Notes: a model not told the origin generated them from the sequence alone. A DNA stretch of 64,000 nucleotides from Bacillota bacterium (GCA_023386955.1 JAEWIS010000053.1:186001-250000); one strand, 5' to 3'. Positions 16,193 to 25,101 are shown, counted from the first letter of the stretch. Program-made: numbers and translations.

Positions 16193-17272
16193 GTGGAAAA
16201 CATCGGAAATTTACATTGGTCTACCTGGGTTTTGCTATTGTTTTGTCTCATTTGCGCCGGTTTGACGGCCAAATACTGGTCCTTGCCCAACCGCAAGGAA
16301 GCACGGGGCCTGAAGACGGCCGCATTGCTGGCCGGTTCCCTGGCGGTATTGATGGGAGCGTTTAATTCCTCTGGAATGTGGGAGAGCCGGGATAAGAAAG
16401 AATCCATGAATCTGATCCAGATATATGGCATGACATATGACCGTTCCGGCAGCGGAATTATGGTTGCCACCCATGAAGGCATCAAATGGTGGCGGGACAA
16501 CCGGTGGCAGTCGGAAGGGGGAGACCGTCATGATTTTGTGGCCTTCGCCCCGTTTGAGGGAGGATTTTATGCCAGCGGGAAGCCCGGTCCGGGCTCCAAG
16601 CTGCCTAACCCTTTGGGTCTGGCCAAAAGCACGGATGCTGGGCAAAACGTGCAGCTTCTAGCCTTGGAGGGAAAGGTGGAATTCCACTATTTGGCCTCGA
16701 CAGTGCGCTCTCCCGCTACTATCTACGGCTATCATGAAACCTACGGGGTTCAACCTCTGCGTCAGCCCGGCTTGTATCATACGACGGATGAGGGCGGCAG
16801 CTGGATGAGGTCATCCATGAAGGGATTTGAGGGTGAACCTACCGGATTGGCGGTGCACCCGGAGCGGCCGGAGCTGGTGGCTATGGGGGCAAGAGACGGA
16901 CTGTTTTTGTCCCAGGATAAGGGGAATACCTTTGAGAAGGTGCTGCCCGGTCTGGGAATCTCATCCCTCTCCTTTGATAGGGACGGTATGATCACTGCAG
17001 GAACCTTCAAGGATAAGCCGGCTCTCTTGCAGCTGGATTCCACCGGCAAACAGACAGCGGAGATTCCTCTGCCCGAGCTGAAGGGGGATGCGGTGGCATT
17101 TTCCGCGCACAATCCTGTGAAGCCGGAGGAACGGGTAATCAGTACCTATGAGCATGATTTGTATCTGACATCCGACGGAGGAGCGACCTGGTACCAACTG
17201 GCTGCAGGAGGCAAAACAAAGCCTGCTCCGGAACGGGTGCCTAATGCCGGCCAGAAGCCGGAGGGAAAATAG
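16193..17272 (+). CDS. Membrane-anchored beta-propeller protein (BNR/Asp-box, F510_1955-like)
   Basis: A 359-residue protein. Two membrane segments (TWVLLLFCLICAGLTAKY and LKTAALLAGSLAVLMGAF) are followed by an extracytoplasmic beta-propeller with Asp-box repeats: KSTDAGQN, HTTDEGGSW, LSQDKGNTF and LTSDGGATW. This is the build of sialidase-like propellers, but the catalytic residues of sialidases are not evident. The GTG start at 16193 is uncertain, as the AAGG upstream lies only two bases away. A TATAAT at 16163-16168 may be its -10. Function unknown; a binding or sensing role is as likely as catalysis. Confidence 0.65.
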   Translation: MENIGNLHWSTWVLLLFCLICAGLTAKYWSLPNRKEARGLKTAALLAGSLAVLMGAFNSSGMWESRDKKESMNLIQIYGMTYDRSGSGIMVATHEGIKWWRDNRWQSEGGDRHDFVAFAPFEGGFYASGKPGPGSKLPNPLGLAKSTDAGQNVQLLALEGKVEFHYLASTVRSPATIYGYHETYGVQPLRQPGLYHTTDEGGSWMRSSMKGFEGEPTGLAVHPERPELVAMGARDGLFLSQDKGNTFEKVLPGLGISSLSFDRDGMITAGTFKDKPALLQLDSTGKQTAEIPLPELKGDAVAFSAHNPVKPEERVISTYEHDLYLTSDGGATWYQLAAGGKTKPAPERVPNAGQKPEGK

Positions 17273-17306
17273 CATAATATGAAGCCAGAGGTAAGGGGGA
17301 AGCTGC

Positions 17307-18563
17307 ATGAAATTCCAGCGGACAGCTTTACAGGTTGAGGAAGCCGCGGCACGGATATTGGAAAGGCTGCAGCCGGGACGGACGGAAACGGTTCCCTTGG
17401 CGGAGGCATGGAACCGCTATCTGGCGGAGCCCCTGGCTGCAGATCAGCCGGTGCCCCATTTCCGGCGTTCGGGCATGGACGGATATGCTCTCCGGGCGGA
17501 GGAAACGGCGGGAGCGTCGGAGGATTCACCCGTTCGTCTGGCGGTTACGGGAATAATTCCTTGCGGCAGCATCTATGACCGGAGGCTTGAGCCCGGCCAA
17601 GCGGTCCGGATCATGACCGGGGCTGCGGTTCCCGATGGTGCGGATGCGGTGGTCAAGCTGGAGGATACCTTGCCGGAGGAGGAAGGGGAAGGCGGGGCGG
17701 TTTCCATTCTGCGGAGTGCCAAAGCGGGCGCTAATATTTCCGAAATCGGGCTGGAAATTGTTCAAGGGGAGAAGCTGCTGGAGCCGGGCAGACGGATCGG
17801 TCCCGGAGAAGCGGCATTGCTGGCCATGTTCGGAGCGGCTCAGGTAAAGGTGTATGCCAGGCCGCGGGTTGCCGTGTTCGCCACGGGCTCGGAGCTGCTT
17901 GCCGTAGAGGAGCCGCTTGCACCGGGCAAAATCCGTAACAGCAACAGCTATATGCTGCTGGCGCAGCTAAGGGAGGCTGGCTGTGAGCCTGTTCTGGCCG
18001 GGGCGATTCCCGATGAGCTGGAGCTGGCCCGTCAAGCCGTCACCGCTGCTATGGACGACTATGATATGGTAATTACCACCGGGGGTGTTTCGGTGGGGGA
18101 TTACGATATCCTGTATGATCTGACCACGGGCTGGGACGGAGAGCTTCTATTTAATAAGCTCGCGATGCGTCCGGGCAGCCCAACCACCGCCAGTATCCGG
18201 CGCGGCAAGCTGCTGTTTGCCCTGTCAGGGAATCCGGCTGCCTGCTTTGTAGGTTTTGAGCTGCTGGTCCGGCCGGTGCTCCGGAAGCTTATGGGTGGAG
18301 TCGACGTGGGTTTAGGCGCTTTCCCCGCTCTGCTGAAGGCGGATAGGTTAAAAACCGACGCCAAGTTTACCCGGTTCGTCCGCGGGGTCCGCACCGTGGG
18401 GCCGGAAGGGCAGCTATGGGCGGCGCCTGTGGGCGTGGATGCCTCCAGCATTACCGTATCCCTGCGGGATGCCGACTGTCTGATCGTAGTGCCGCCGGGA
18501 GATGCCCCGCTGGTGCAAGAAACGCTGGTCCGTGTGATACCTCTTGGAGGAAGCCGCTTATGA
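17307..18563 (+). CDS. moeA: Molybdopterin molybdenumtransferase
   Basis: A 418-residue MoeA, which inserts molybdate into adenylated molybdopterin. Order of domains: N-terminal MoeA region (RRSGMDGYALRAE), central fold with TGSELL and GGVSVGDYDILYDL (catalytic and Mg site), SGNPAACFVGFELL, and the C-terminal beta domain. AAGGGGGAAG precedes the start. The stop codon overlaps the mobB start (ATGA), so the two are translationally coupled. Confidence 0.95.
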   Translation: MKFQRTALQVEEAAARILERLQPGRTETVPLAEAWNRYLAEPLAADQPVPHFRRSGMDGYALRAEETAGASEDSPVRLAVTGIIPCGSIYDRRLEPGQAVRIMTGAAVPDGADAVVKLEDTLPEEEGEGGAVSILRSAKAGANISEIGLEIVQGEKLLEPGRRIGPGEAALLAMFGAAQVKVYARPRVAVFATGSELLAVEEPLAPGKIRNSNSYMLLAQLREAGCEPVLAGAIPDELELARQAVTAAMDDYDMVITTGGVSVGDYDILYDLTTGWDGELLFNKLAMRPGSPTTASIRRGKLLFALSGNPAACFVGFELLVRPVLRKLMGGVDVGLGAFPALLKADRLKTDAKFTRFVRGVRTVGPEGQLWAAPVGVDASSITVSLRDADCLIVVPPGDAPLVQETLVRVIPLGGSRL

Positions 18564-19078
18564 TGAAGCAGCAGCCCCTAGTGGTACAGGTGGTCGGCTA
18601 CAAAAATTCCGGCAAAACCACTCTCGTTTGCCGGCTTGTGGAGCGGTTGGCCGCCCGGGGAATTGTAGTCGGGACGGTCAAGCATGACGCCCACCGGTTC
18701 GAAATGGATGTGGAGGGCAAGGACACCTGGCGCCACCGGGAGGCCGGTGCCAGGGTGGTAGCTATTTCCTCCGAGGCTATGGGCAGAACCTGCTATCTGG
18801 AGGAACGTTATACGCCACTAGCGGAGATGCTGGAGCGGATGCGGGACATGGATGTGGTGCTGGTGGAGGGTTTCAAAACAGAAGGCTACCCCAAGCTGGC
18901 GATGATCCGCCAGGAGGAGCAGTTGGAGCTGCTGGGCAGGCTGGAGTCTCTTCTGGGAGTAGCCAGTTGGCTGCCTGGGGAGACGGTCCGGGGAGCTGCC
19001 GGAGCGGGTGTGCCGGTTTTGGATAAGGATGACGCCGAGGGGCTGGAGGCGCTGGTCCTGAAGCTGCTGGCCCGGTAG
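18560..19078 (+). CDS. mobB: Molybdopterin-guanine dinucleotide biosynthesis protein B
   Basis: A 172-residue GTP-binding protein that assists attachment of GMP to molybdopterin. The P-loop is VVGYKNSGKTTLVCRL; the family blocks GTVKHDAHRFEMD and DVVLVEGFKTEGYPK are intact. TTGGAGGAA lies upstream. No other cofactor genes (moaA-E, mobA) are in the window. Confidence 0.95.
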   Translation: MMKQQPLVVQVVGYKNSGKTTLVCRLVERLAARGIVVGTVKHDAHRFEMDVEGKDTWRHREAGARVVAISSEAMGRTCYLEERYTPLAEMLERMRDMDVVLVEGFKTEGYPKLAMIRQEEQLELLGRLESLLGVASWLPGETVRGAAGAGVPVLDKDDAEGLEALVLKLLAR

Positions 19079-19215
19079 AGCAGGGGCTGAGGTGCCGGAT
19101 TCGAGGCTCGATAATCCGTCGTCGGACTGGGGCAGAGGGCGGCTGTTACTGTTGTCTGAAGGCGGCCGCTAACCCATTGTTAGGGTAGGATGACCTTTTG
19201 GCCGGCCGGGAGGTT

Positions 19216-19404
19216 TAGCGGAAAGACCATTCCGCTATTGCTTGGGAGGGCTTCCGGCTGGATGGGATAGCGGAAGCCTTTTTCCGTTATCCGCTGGTTT
19301 TATCCCTTGCGGTGGCACGAATTGCTGCGATAACGGAAAACCTCTTCCGTTTTCCCGCCGGAATTTTTCCTTTCCCGGAAAATAGCGGAAACCGGCTTCC
19401 GGTA
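19216..19404. repeat. Symmetrical intergenic element: four 22-bp palindromes
   Basis: Four 22-bp units of the form TAGCGGAA-N6-TTCCGCTA (variants with TAACGG or CCGTTA) start at 19216, 19268, 19331 and 19383. Spacings are 52, 63 and 52 bp, so the array is symmetrical about 19310. It lies in a 400-bp gene-free stretch (19079-19480). The rest of that stretch holds only the tRNA promoter. Confidence 0.75.
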
Positions 19405-19441
19405 TGCCCGAGCAAGACCTCCGGGGTATAGAAAATGGGGG

Positions 19442-19470
19442 TTGCATTTCGGTACAAGCCGTGATATTAT
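19442..19470 (+). promoter_or_regulatory. Promoter of tRNA-Lys
   Basis: TTGCAT (19442-19447) and TATTAT (19465-19470), 17-bp spacer, ending 12 bases before the tRNA. Confidence 0.6.
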
Positions 19471-19482
19471 TACAAACGTTGC

Positions 19483-19554
19483 AGATCCGTAGCTCAATGG
19501 CAGAGCAACCGACTCTTAATCGGTAGGTTGTGGGTTCGACCCCCACCGGGTCTA
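19483..19554 (+). tRNA. tRNA-Lys (anticodon CTT)
   Basis: A complete cloverleaf: acceptor AGATCCG / CGGGTCT with discriminator A, D stem GCTC/GAGC, anticodon stem ACCGA/TCGGT with loop CTCTTAA (anticodon CTT), 5-base variable loop, and T stem GTGGG/CCCAC with TTCGACC. CCA is not encoded. The first pair is A-T rather than the common G-C. It reads AAG codons, frequent in this high-GC genome. It is a lone tRNA gene with its own promoter and terminator. Confidence 0.92.
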
Positions 19555-19566
19555 TATAAGCAAGGG

Positions 19567-19593
19567 AGAGCGCCCACGCGGCGCTCTTTTTTT
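19567..19593 (+). terminator. Intrinsic terminator of tRNA-Lys
   Basis: Stem AGAGCGCC (19567-19574) with GGCGCTCT (19580-19587) and a seven-T run. Confidence 0.85.
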
Positions 19594-19641
19594 ATGCCCG
19601 GTTTCTGCCCACCCGTATCCCGTAAGGGGGCGGGTGGCGCG

Positions 19642-19682
19642 CCAAAAACCCGCGGGCCGTTATGGCTTCCGCGGGTTTTTGG
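19642..19682. terminator. Bidirectional hairpin
   Basis: Perfect 14-bp inverted repeat CCAAAAACCCGCGG / CCGCGGGTTTTTGG with A and T runs inside the stem. It may act as a second terminator after the tRNA and as an end for leftward transcription. Confidence 0.65.
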
Positions 19683-19718
19683 TTGTTCAGTATTAGGTTA
19701 GGCAACCGTTCAGGGACG

Positions 19719-19901
19719 AAACGGACTGAGAATCCGTTATTCTACTGAAAAACACACTTTTGGTGATTTCGCGGACTGAGGATACGTTATTTGCTCCCAT
19801 GGCTGGTGAAACCCGCGGTTTGGCGTCACATAGCGGATTCTGTGTCCCTCAGTAGCGCCAAATCGGTCTTTTTAGCTAAATGGAGGAACGTGGGTCCGCT
19901 A
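19719..19901. repeat. Symmetrical 183-bp intergenic repeat, copy 1
   Basis: Forward motif CGGACTGAG-AT-CGTTAT occurs twice, 50 bp apart (CGG at 19722 and 19772). Inverted, more diverged copies (GTCC at 19844 and 19894) are also 50 bp apart. Counting the same bases as in the copies at 50262 and 55536, the outer pair spans 183 bp and the inner pair 83 bp. It lies in the gene-free stretch 19683-20080, which otherwise shows nothing. Confidence 0.7.
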
Positions 19902-20080
19902 GCGGGGAGGGGCTGCCGGCAAGCCTGGGTTTAGAGCCCAACAGGCTCAGTAAACCGAGGTGTGGACTCAAAAAGGCCGCGACTGCAGGGGAAGAAACGA
20001 GCCGCTCTGCATCAATTAGCTAGGAAAAGCGCCGCTCTGCATCAGTTTGCTAGGGGAGCCCTGGGTGCAGCGGCAAAGCT

Positions 20081-20806
20081 TTAATTAGTATCCATGCGAC
20101 CAGATTGCGTCAGCAAAGCCCGGAAGCGCTGTAGGGCTGCGCCTTCCTCCTCGCCTGTAATTTCCCGGAGGAAAGCATCCACATCCAGCTCCTTCGCCAC
20201 CGACAGCGGCGGGCCTTCCACCATATACACCCGGTCCGCAAGACAATAGGCCTCCTCGGGGTCATGAGTGACAAATAGGACCGTCTGTCCCTTACGGCGG
20301 CATTCCTCTCGCACCAATCCCATCAGCTCCTGCTTCAGCGCATAGTCCAGCCCCTTGAAGGGTTCGTCCAGGAAAAGCAGCTCCGCCTGACAGACCAGCG
20401 CCCGGGCAATGGCCACCCGCCGCTGCATGCCTCCACTCAGTTGGCTGGGCATAGCGCGCAAGAATGCGCCTAATCCCACCCGTTGCCCGCAGCGGTCCGC
20501 CTCCACCAGGGCGGCAGCCCGGCCCATCCGGCTCTCCACCGAATACGCTATGTTGTCCCGGACCGTCAGCCATGGCAGCAGCCGGTCCTCCTGAAACACC
20601 GCAGCAACGCTAAGCTCATCCTGCGGCATCCGGATGCTGCCCGCATCGGGGGCAGTCAGACCGGCCAGTATCCGCAGGAAGGTGGTTTTGCCGCAGCCGG
20701 AGGGGCCGAACAGGCAATGAACCCGCCCTTGCTCCAGCTCCAGGGAGAAGTCTTCCATTACCTTCAACCCGGCATACCTCTTATGAAGACGCTCCACACT
20801 AAGCAT
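20081..20806 (-). CDS. ABC importer ATP-binding subunit, SsuB/TauB/ThiZ type
   Basis: A 241-residue ATPase with Walker A LFGPSGCGKTT, Q-loop AVFQEDRLLPWLTV, signature LSGGMQRRVAIARAL, Walker B ELLFLDEP and switch His VLFVTHDPEEA. The Q-loop block is typical of nitrate/sulfonate/taurine-type importers. Last gene of a three-gene minus-strand operon; its start overlaps the permease stop by 8 bases. About 20 extra C-terminal residues follow the ATPase core. Confidence 0.9.
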   Translation of the reverse strand: MLSVERLHKRYAGLKVMEDFSLELEQGRVHCLFGPSGCGKTTFLRILAGLTAPDAGSIRMPQDELSVAAVFQEDRLLPWLTVRDNIAYSVESRMGRAAALVEADRCGQRVGLGAFLRAMPSQLSGGMQRRVAIARALVCQAELLFLDEPFKGLDYALKQELMGLVREECRRKGQTVLFVTHDPEEAYCLADRVYMVEGPPLSVAKELDVDAFLREITGEEEGAALQRFRALLTQSGRMDTN

Positions 20807-21623
20807 CCGGTCTAACCACCTCCCTATTACCGGCGGGCAGCCGGCGGATCAGCAGGGTGAATAGCCGTTCAAACCCCATGCTGAGCACAATGACCACCAC
20901 CGTCCAGGCAAACAGCTCCGCCGAATCCAAATAAGCCTTGGCTTCATACATATGGCTGCCGATGGATCTGGCCGGATGGCTCAACACCTCCGCAGCGACA
21001 CCAACCTTCCAGCCGTAACCCAGCGCATTGAGACAGGCGGGCGTAAAGTAGGGCAGCAGAGACGGAACGTACAGCCGCCGGATGCGCACCCAAAGCCGGA
21101 CGCGGAAAACCCGCGACATCTCCAGCAGCTGCCCGTCCACATTGCGGATGCCCTCCACCATAGGGGTCCACACAATGGGAAAGCACATCAGAAAGCAGAT
21201 AAACACCGGCACCTGGCCGGAGGAAAACCAGAACAGTGCGATCATGATAAAGGACATCACCGGAGTCGCTTTTATAGCCGTAACCACCGGACTGATGAGT
21301 GCATGCACCAGGCGGCTGAGTCCCGATGCCACACCCAGCAGGACAGCCAGGGCCAAAGCCAGGATAAACCCCTCCGCTACACGCAGCACGGACCACAGTG
21401 TATCCACCCAGAAGGTCTTCAGCCGGATCAGCCCGGCTAACCGATGCAGAACAGTAAGTGGTGCAGGCAGGTACAGCTCCCGGTTCACCGCCAGATAAGC
21501 CAGCTGCCAGACCAGCAGCCAAAAAACCAGCACTGCGGCTTTTTTAAGAAACCCCATCCGGATTAGGCCTGCACCGCGTCTCCCGTCATCCGGTGCTTTA
21601 TTTGGAGTAATAGAAGCCTTCAT
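20799..21623 (-). CDS. ABC importer permease, SsuC/TauC type
   Basis: A 274-residue BPD-type permease with about six membrane segments. The cytoplasmic loop that meets the ATPase is at PMVEGIRNVDGQLLEMSRVF. ATG 21623 is preceded by GGAGG at about 12 bases and overlaps the binding-protein gene by 26 bases; an internal ATG at 21557 (MGFLKKAAV) is an alternative start without a clear ribosome site. Confidence 0.85.
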   Translation of the reverse strand: MKASITPNKAPDDGRRGAGLIRMGFLKKAAVLVFWLLVWQLAYLAVNRELYLPAPLTVLHRLAGLIRLKTFWVDTLWSVLRVAEGFILALALAVLLGVASGLSRLVHALISPVVTAIKATPVMSFIMIALFWFSSGQVPVFICFLMCFPIVWTPMVEGIRNVDGQLLEMSRVFRVRLWVRIRRLYVPSLLPYFTPACLNALGYGWKVGVAAEVLSHPARSIGSHMYEAKAYLDSAELFAWTVVVIVLSMGFERLFTLLIRRLPAGNREVVRPDA

Positions 21624-22683
21624 CCGCCAGCTTGCCTCCTACGGACTTGGGCTCAAAGTCCAACAGCACCTTGTAGAACTGGTTCAGCATCGGTTTGGCT
21701 TCCTGAGCTTCGATGTAGGTGATGTTGGAGAAGGGAATGGCCTTCAACGCCACAGCCGCACTGGGCAAAATGGCATATTTGGCGATCAGCTCGGAGGCTT
21801 TAGCGCTGTCCTTATTGACGAATTCAGCAGAGGTCTTGTACTCGGCCAGGAAGGTCTTCACTGCATCCGGCTGGGCGGCAACGGTTTTTTTCTGAACAAC
21901 AAGACTGCCCATGGCCAATTGGCTGCCAGCACCTGCGGCTTTTGACCATTCCTTGGTCACGTCCAGGGCGATTCGCAGCTCCGGGTTCTTCAGCATGGCA
22001 GTGGTCACATGCGGCTGTGGAAGCAGGGCGATGGGAGCGTCCCCGGAAGCGGCAGCTGCCGCCAGCTCGGTCTGCTGGAGCTTGTAATCCAGGGTGACAT
22101 CCTTCTCGGGATCAAGCCCGTTCTGCTTCAATATGTAGCGGAAAGCAAAATCCGGAGTAGCCCCTTTGCCGCTGGTATATACGGTTTTCCCTTTCAAGTC
22201 GGCAATGGAGGTGATGGTGTTCCCTTTTTCCAGCACGTACAGGACCCCTAACGTATTAACAGCGGCCAACTGGATGGCGCCTCCCGTTTTGTTATAGAGG
22301 GTCAGGGCCAGATTGGTGGGAATCGCGGCGGCATCCAGCTCACCGTTAATGATCTTGGCAGTCATATCATCCGGGCTGTCCAGCAGTGTAAACTCATAGT
22401 CTGCTGACGCTGCACCAAGCGCATCCTGCTCCATCAGCTGGGCCATGCCCATGCCTGTTGGCCCCTTCAGGGCACCGACCTTCAGCTTGGCCTTTGCGGC
22501 AGGTGCGGTGCTTGGTTTGGCAGTAGACGCCGTGGATGAAGAAGCCGCTGCTGGTACGGCCGCTGGAGCAGTAGAAGCCACGGATGAAGCGGAGCCGTTA
22601 TCCCCGCCGCCGCATCCGGCCAGATTCAAAATCAGGACCGTGCCCAATAAGGCGGATAATGCCTGTTTGCAAATACGGTTCAT
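21598..22683 (-). CDS. ABC importer substrate-binding lipoprotein, NitT/TauT-like
   Basis: A 361-residue lipoprotein. The lipobox is LNLAGC; a Ser/Ala/Thr-rich linker of about 40 residues leads to the binding domain, which opens KLKVGALKGPTGMGMAQLM. The domain belongs to the NMT1/SsuA-like group that binds small organic or inorganic ligands. GGGGGG precedes the start. The ligand cannot be told; sulfonates, thiamine precursors or others are possible. It lies near moeA-mobB, but it is not a ModA-type molybdate protein. Confidence 0.82.
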   Translation of the reverse strand: MNRICKQALSALLGTVLILNLAGCGGGDNGSASSVASTAPAAVPAAASSSTASTAKPSTAPAAKAKLKVGALKGPTGMGMAQLMEQDALGAASADYEFTLLDSPDDMTAKIINGELDAAAIPTNLALTLYNKTGGAIQLAAVNTLGVLYVLEKGNTITSIADLKGKTVYTSGKGATPDFAFRYILKQNGLDPEKDVTLDYKLQQTELAAAAASGDAPIALLPQPHVTTAMLKNPELRIALDVTKEWSKAAGAGSQLAMGSLVVQKKTVAAQPDAVKTFLAEYKTSAEFVNKDSAKASELIAKYAILPSAAVALKAIPFSNITYIEAQEAKPMLNQFYKVLLDFEPKSVGGKLADEGFYYSK

Positions 22684-22882
22684 GTTGTTCCCCCCAAAAG
22701 TAGATGGTTACTACATATGGCTACCCATAGTGAAGGTCTCCATAGGCTGCCATTTCAGTGAAAATCAGTCTCATTGTATGGCCCGGTTTTGGAAGATGTC
22801 AAGGACTTATGTAAGCCGTTTCAATGGGATGCGGCAAAGTTCGGTTTTTATCCACACTTTCGAATTGTTTCACTGGACTGCG

Positions 22883-23131
22883 AGATTAAATTTCTATCGA
22901 AAAAAATAAAATACTTACTCAATTTGAAATCGGATCACTAAGGATCACCTTATACTCCCAAAGAGCGGCAGAATCCGATATGGAGTTTAATTTCAGTCAG
23001 CATAACGGAACCGGGAAAATGTCAATTGGGTTCAATTTTGAAGATATTGATCATGAAGTAATAAAGATGAAAGAATTAGGTGTTGAAATTGTAGCCGGTC
23101 CGAAGACATATTCATGGGGAGCATTTAATGG
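22883..23131 (+). pseudogene. Degenerate VOC/glyoxalase-like gene fragment
   Basis: A stretch reads as a VOC-fold protein only in pieces. From 22891 the frame gives FEIGSLRITLYSQRAAES and then KMSIGFNFEDIDHEVIKMKE and LGVEIVAGPKTYSWG, a typical glyoxalase/bleomycin-resistance C-terminal half. The preceding strand (RLNFYRKK) lies in a different frame with a stop between. The conserved end (FKDPDGN) is missing; the frame runs into a terminator instead. No start or ribosome site fits. The A+T-rich composition differs from its neighbours. The rest of 22684-23209 holds no gene. Confidence 0.5.
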
Positions 23132-23142
23132 TGAAAAGAATG

Positions 23143-23189
23143 AAAGCCCAAAGCGCCGGAACCGTCATCGTTCCTGACTTTGGGCTTTT
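23143..23189. terminator. Bidirectional intrinsic terminator
   Basis: Arms AAAGCCCAAAG (23143-23153) and CTTTGGGCTTT (23178-23188) enclose a smaller GGAAC/GTTCC stem. A-rich on the left and T-rich on the right; ends the minus-strand permease operon. Confidence 0.8.
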
Positions 23190-23209
23190 ATAAAATTTCG
23201 GGAGTTGGC

Positions 23210-24088
23210 TTATTCCTTAACGGCTCCCAGCACCATGCCTTTGACGAAATAACGCTGCAGGAACGGGTACACGGCCAGGATGGGCAGCATGGCGATGAAG
23301 ATTTGGGCGGCCTTGAGGCTCCGGTTGGAGAGCTGCTGCAGGTCCTCGTAGCTGATACCCGCCTTGCTTAGGTCCAGCGCCACAACAATGGTCTGCAGGA
23401 GGGTGGCCAACGGCCATTGCTCCGGCGAACGCATGTACAGCATGCCGTCGAACCAGTTGTTCCAGTGGCCCACCATGGAAAACAGCGAGATGGTGGCGAT
23501 GGCCGGCATGGAGATGGGCAGGTACACGGAGCCCAATATCCGGAAGGAGGAAGCCCCGTCCACAATGGCCGCTTCATCCAGCTCCTTCGGGATGGTCCTA
23601 AAGAAGTTCATCATGAGAATGACATTCCAGACACTCAGCAGATGGGGCAAAATGTAAACCCAGAAGGAGCCGATGAGATGGATTTTCTGGATCAGGAGGT
23701 AGCTGGGAATCAGGCCGGCATGGAAGATCATGATGATCAGGAAAAACCATACATAACGGTTGCGGGGAGCAAACTCCCTGCTGTTGCGGGACAGGGGGAA
23801 AGCCGTCAGGATGGTGACCATCATGGCCATCCCTGTGCCGATCAAGGCGCGGAGAACGGAAATGCGGATAGCGCTGACAAAGTTTCCGTTCTTTAGGGTT
23901 TCGGTATAGCTGTCCAGATTGAAATCGATGGGGAAAAAGGTAACCAGATTGCCCTCGGCAGCGGATTTGCCGCTGAGGGAAACGGCGAAGATATGCAGAA
24001 TCGGCAGGACACACAGCACCGATACCAGCAGCAGGAGAAAAATATTGAAGCCGTAAAAAATCTTATAGGTTGAATTTTTGTGGTACAT
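23210..24088 (-). CDS. Carbohydrate ABC permease, LplC/YtcP type
   Basis: A 292-residue permease with six membrane segments. The EAA loop that meets the ATPase reads ELDEAAIVDGASSFRILGSV. The C-terminus QRYFVKGMVLGAVKE is the hallmark of LplC/YtcP permeases for oligosaccharides. It is the second gene of a permease pair whose binding protein is encoded at 28678 on the other strand. No ATPase is nearby, as usual for this class, which shares an MsmX-type ATPase. Confidence 0.92.
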   Translation of the reverse strand: MYHKNSTYKIFYGFNIFLLLLVSVLCVLPILHIFAVSLSGKSAAEGNLVTFFPIDFNLDSYTETLKNGNFVSAIRISVLRALIGTGMAMMVTILTAFPLSRNSREFAPRNRYVWFFLIIMIFHAGLIPSYLLIQKIHLIGSFWVYILPHLLSVWNVILMMNFFRTIPKELDEAAIVDGASSFRILGSVYLPISMPAIATISLFSMVGHWNNWFDGMLYMRSPEQWPLATLLQTIVVALDLSKAGISYEDLQQLSNRSLKAAQIFIAMLPILAVYPFLQRYFVKGMVLGAVKE

Positions 24089-24118
24089 GGCAACCTGCCT
24101 CCTTGTTTTGTCGTCCCG

Positions 24119-25066
24119 TCAGAATACCCGGTAATCCGTCCACTTGTAGGCGCAGTAATAGCCGCCGCTGATGAGGATAAAACCCACCACGGATTTGAAC
24201 AGGCCCACCGCCGCCGCCAGACTGTACTGGCCGCCCTGGAAGTTGCGGAAAACATAGGTATCGATGATATCCCCCTGCTGGAGCACCAGCGGATTGATCA
24301 GGTTATAGATCTGATCGAAGTTGGCGTTGAGAATGTTCCCCAGAGACAGGGTGAACACCACGCTCATCATAGGCAGCAGGGACGGCAGGGTAATGTGGAG
24401 GGTTTGCTTCCAGCGCCCCGCGCCGTCGATTTCCGAGGCTTCGTACAGGTCGGGGTTGATGCCTGCCAAGGCCGCCAGGAAGACGATGGCCGAGAAGCCG
24501 AACTCCTTCCACTGGTCGCTGACAATCACCGTTACCCGGAACCAGAAGCCGTCTCCCAGAAACAGGATGGGATCCAAGCGGAAAAAGATCAGCGCCCGGT
24601 TAACCAGCCCGTCCAGGGAGAGCAGATCCAGGAGAATGCCGCCCAGAATGACCCAGGACATAAAGTGGGGCAGATATACCATGGTTTGGATGGAGCGCTT
24701 CAGCTTCATAGCCCGGACCTCGTTCAAGAGCAGGGCGAAGGTGACCGGGACCGTCAGGCCGAAGAAGATTTTGAGCACGGAGATGGACAGGGTGTTCCAG
24801 ATGACCTGGACCGAATCCTTCATGGTGAAGATCAGCTTAAAGTTGTCCAAACCCACCCATTCCGAGCCCTGGATGCCCAGCCAGGGTTTGAAGTTCTGGA
24901 AGGCCATCACTATGCCCGGCATCGGCGCGTAGCTGAAGATCAGCGCTGTCAGGACAGCAGGGAGCAGCATCAGGTGCAATCTCCAATTTTTATAATGACG
25001 CGTAATAATTTTCCTTTTTAAAACGTTTCCAACCCCGTATAATGGTGCAGTATCGGTTTTCCTCAT
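24119..25066 (-). CDS. Carbohydrate ABC permease, LplB/YteP type
   Basis: A 315-residue partner permease. LMLLPAVLTALIFSYAPMPG and KRSIQTMVYLPHFMSWVI are typical of LplB; the EAA loop is LYEASEIDGAGRWKQTLHI. AGGAGGGG precedes ATG 25066. Its promoter region (25102-25166) carries the same CTTAA box pair as the promoters at 28564 and 45362, so it should share a regulator with them. Confidence 0.92.
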   Translation of the reverse strand: MRKTDTAPLYGVGNVLKRKIITRHYKNWRLHLMLLPAVLTALIFSYAPMPGIVMAFQNFKPWLGIQGSEWVGLDNFKLIFTMKDSVQVIWNTLSISVLKIFFGLTVPVTFALLLNEVRAMKLKRSIQTMVYLPHFMSWVILGGILLDLLSLDGLVNRALIFFRLDPILFLGDGFWFRVTVIVSDQWKEFGFSAIVFLAALAGINPDLYEASEIDGAGRWKQTLHITLPSLLPMMSVVFTLSLGNILNANFDQIYNLINPLVLQQGDIIDTYVFRNFQGGQYSLAAAVGLFKSVVGFILISGGYYCAYKWTDYRVF

Positions 25067-25101
25067 TCCGGCCCCTCCTTGTGGATTCCTCTGTAGTTCC
25101 C

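Noticed and set aside
20081..22683. Importer as a molybdate transporter serving moeA-mobB
   Set aside because: Binding protein, permease and ATPase are of SsuABC/TauABC type, not ModABC, and the strands are opposed.
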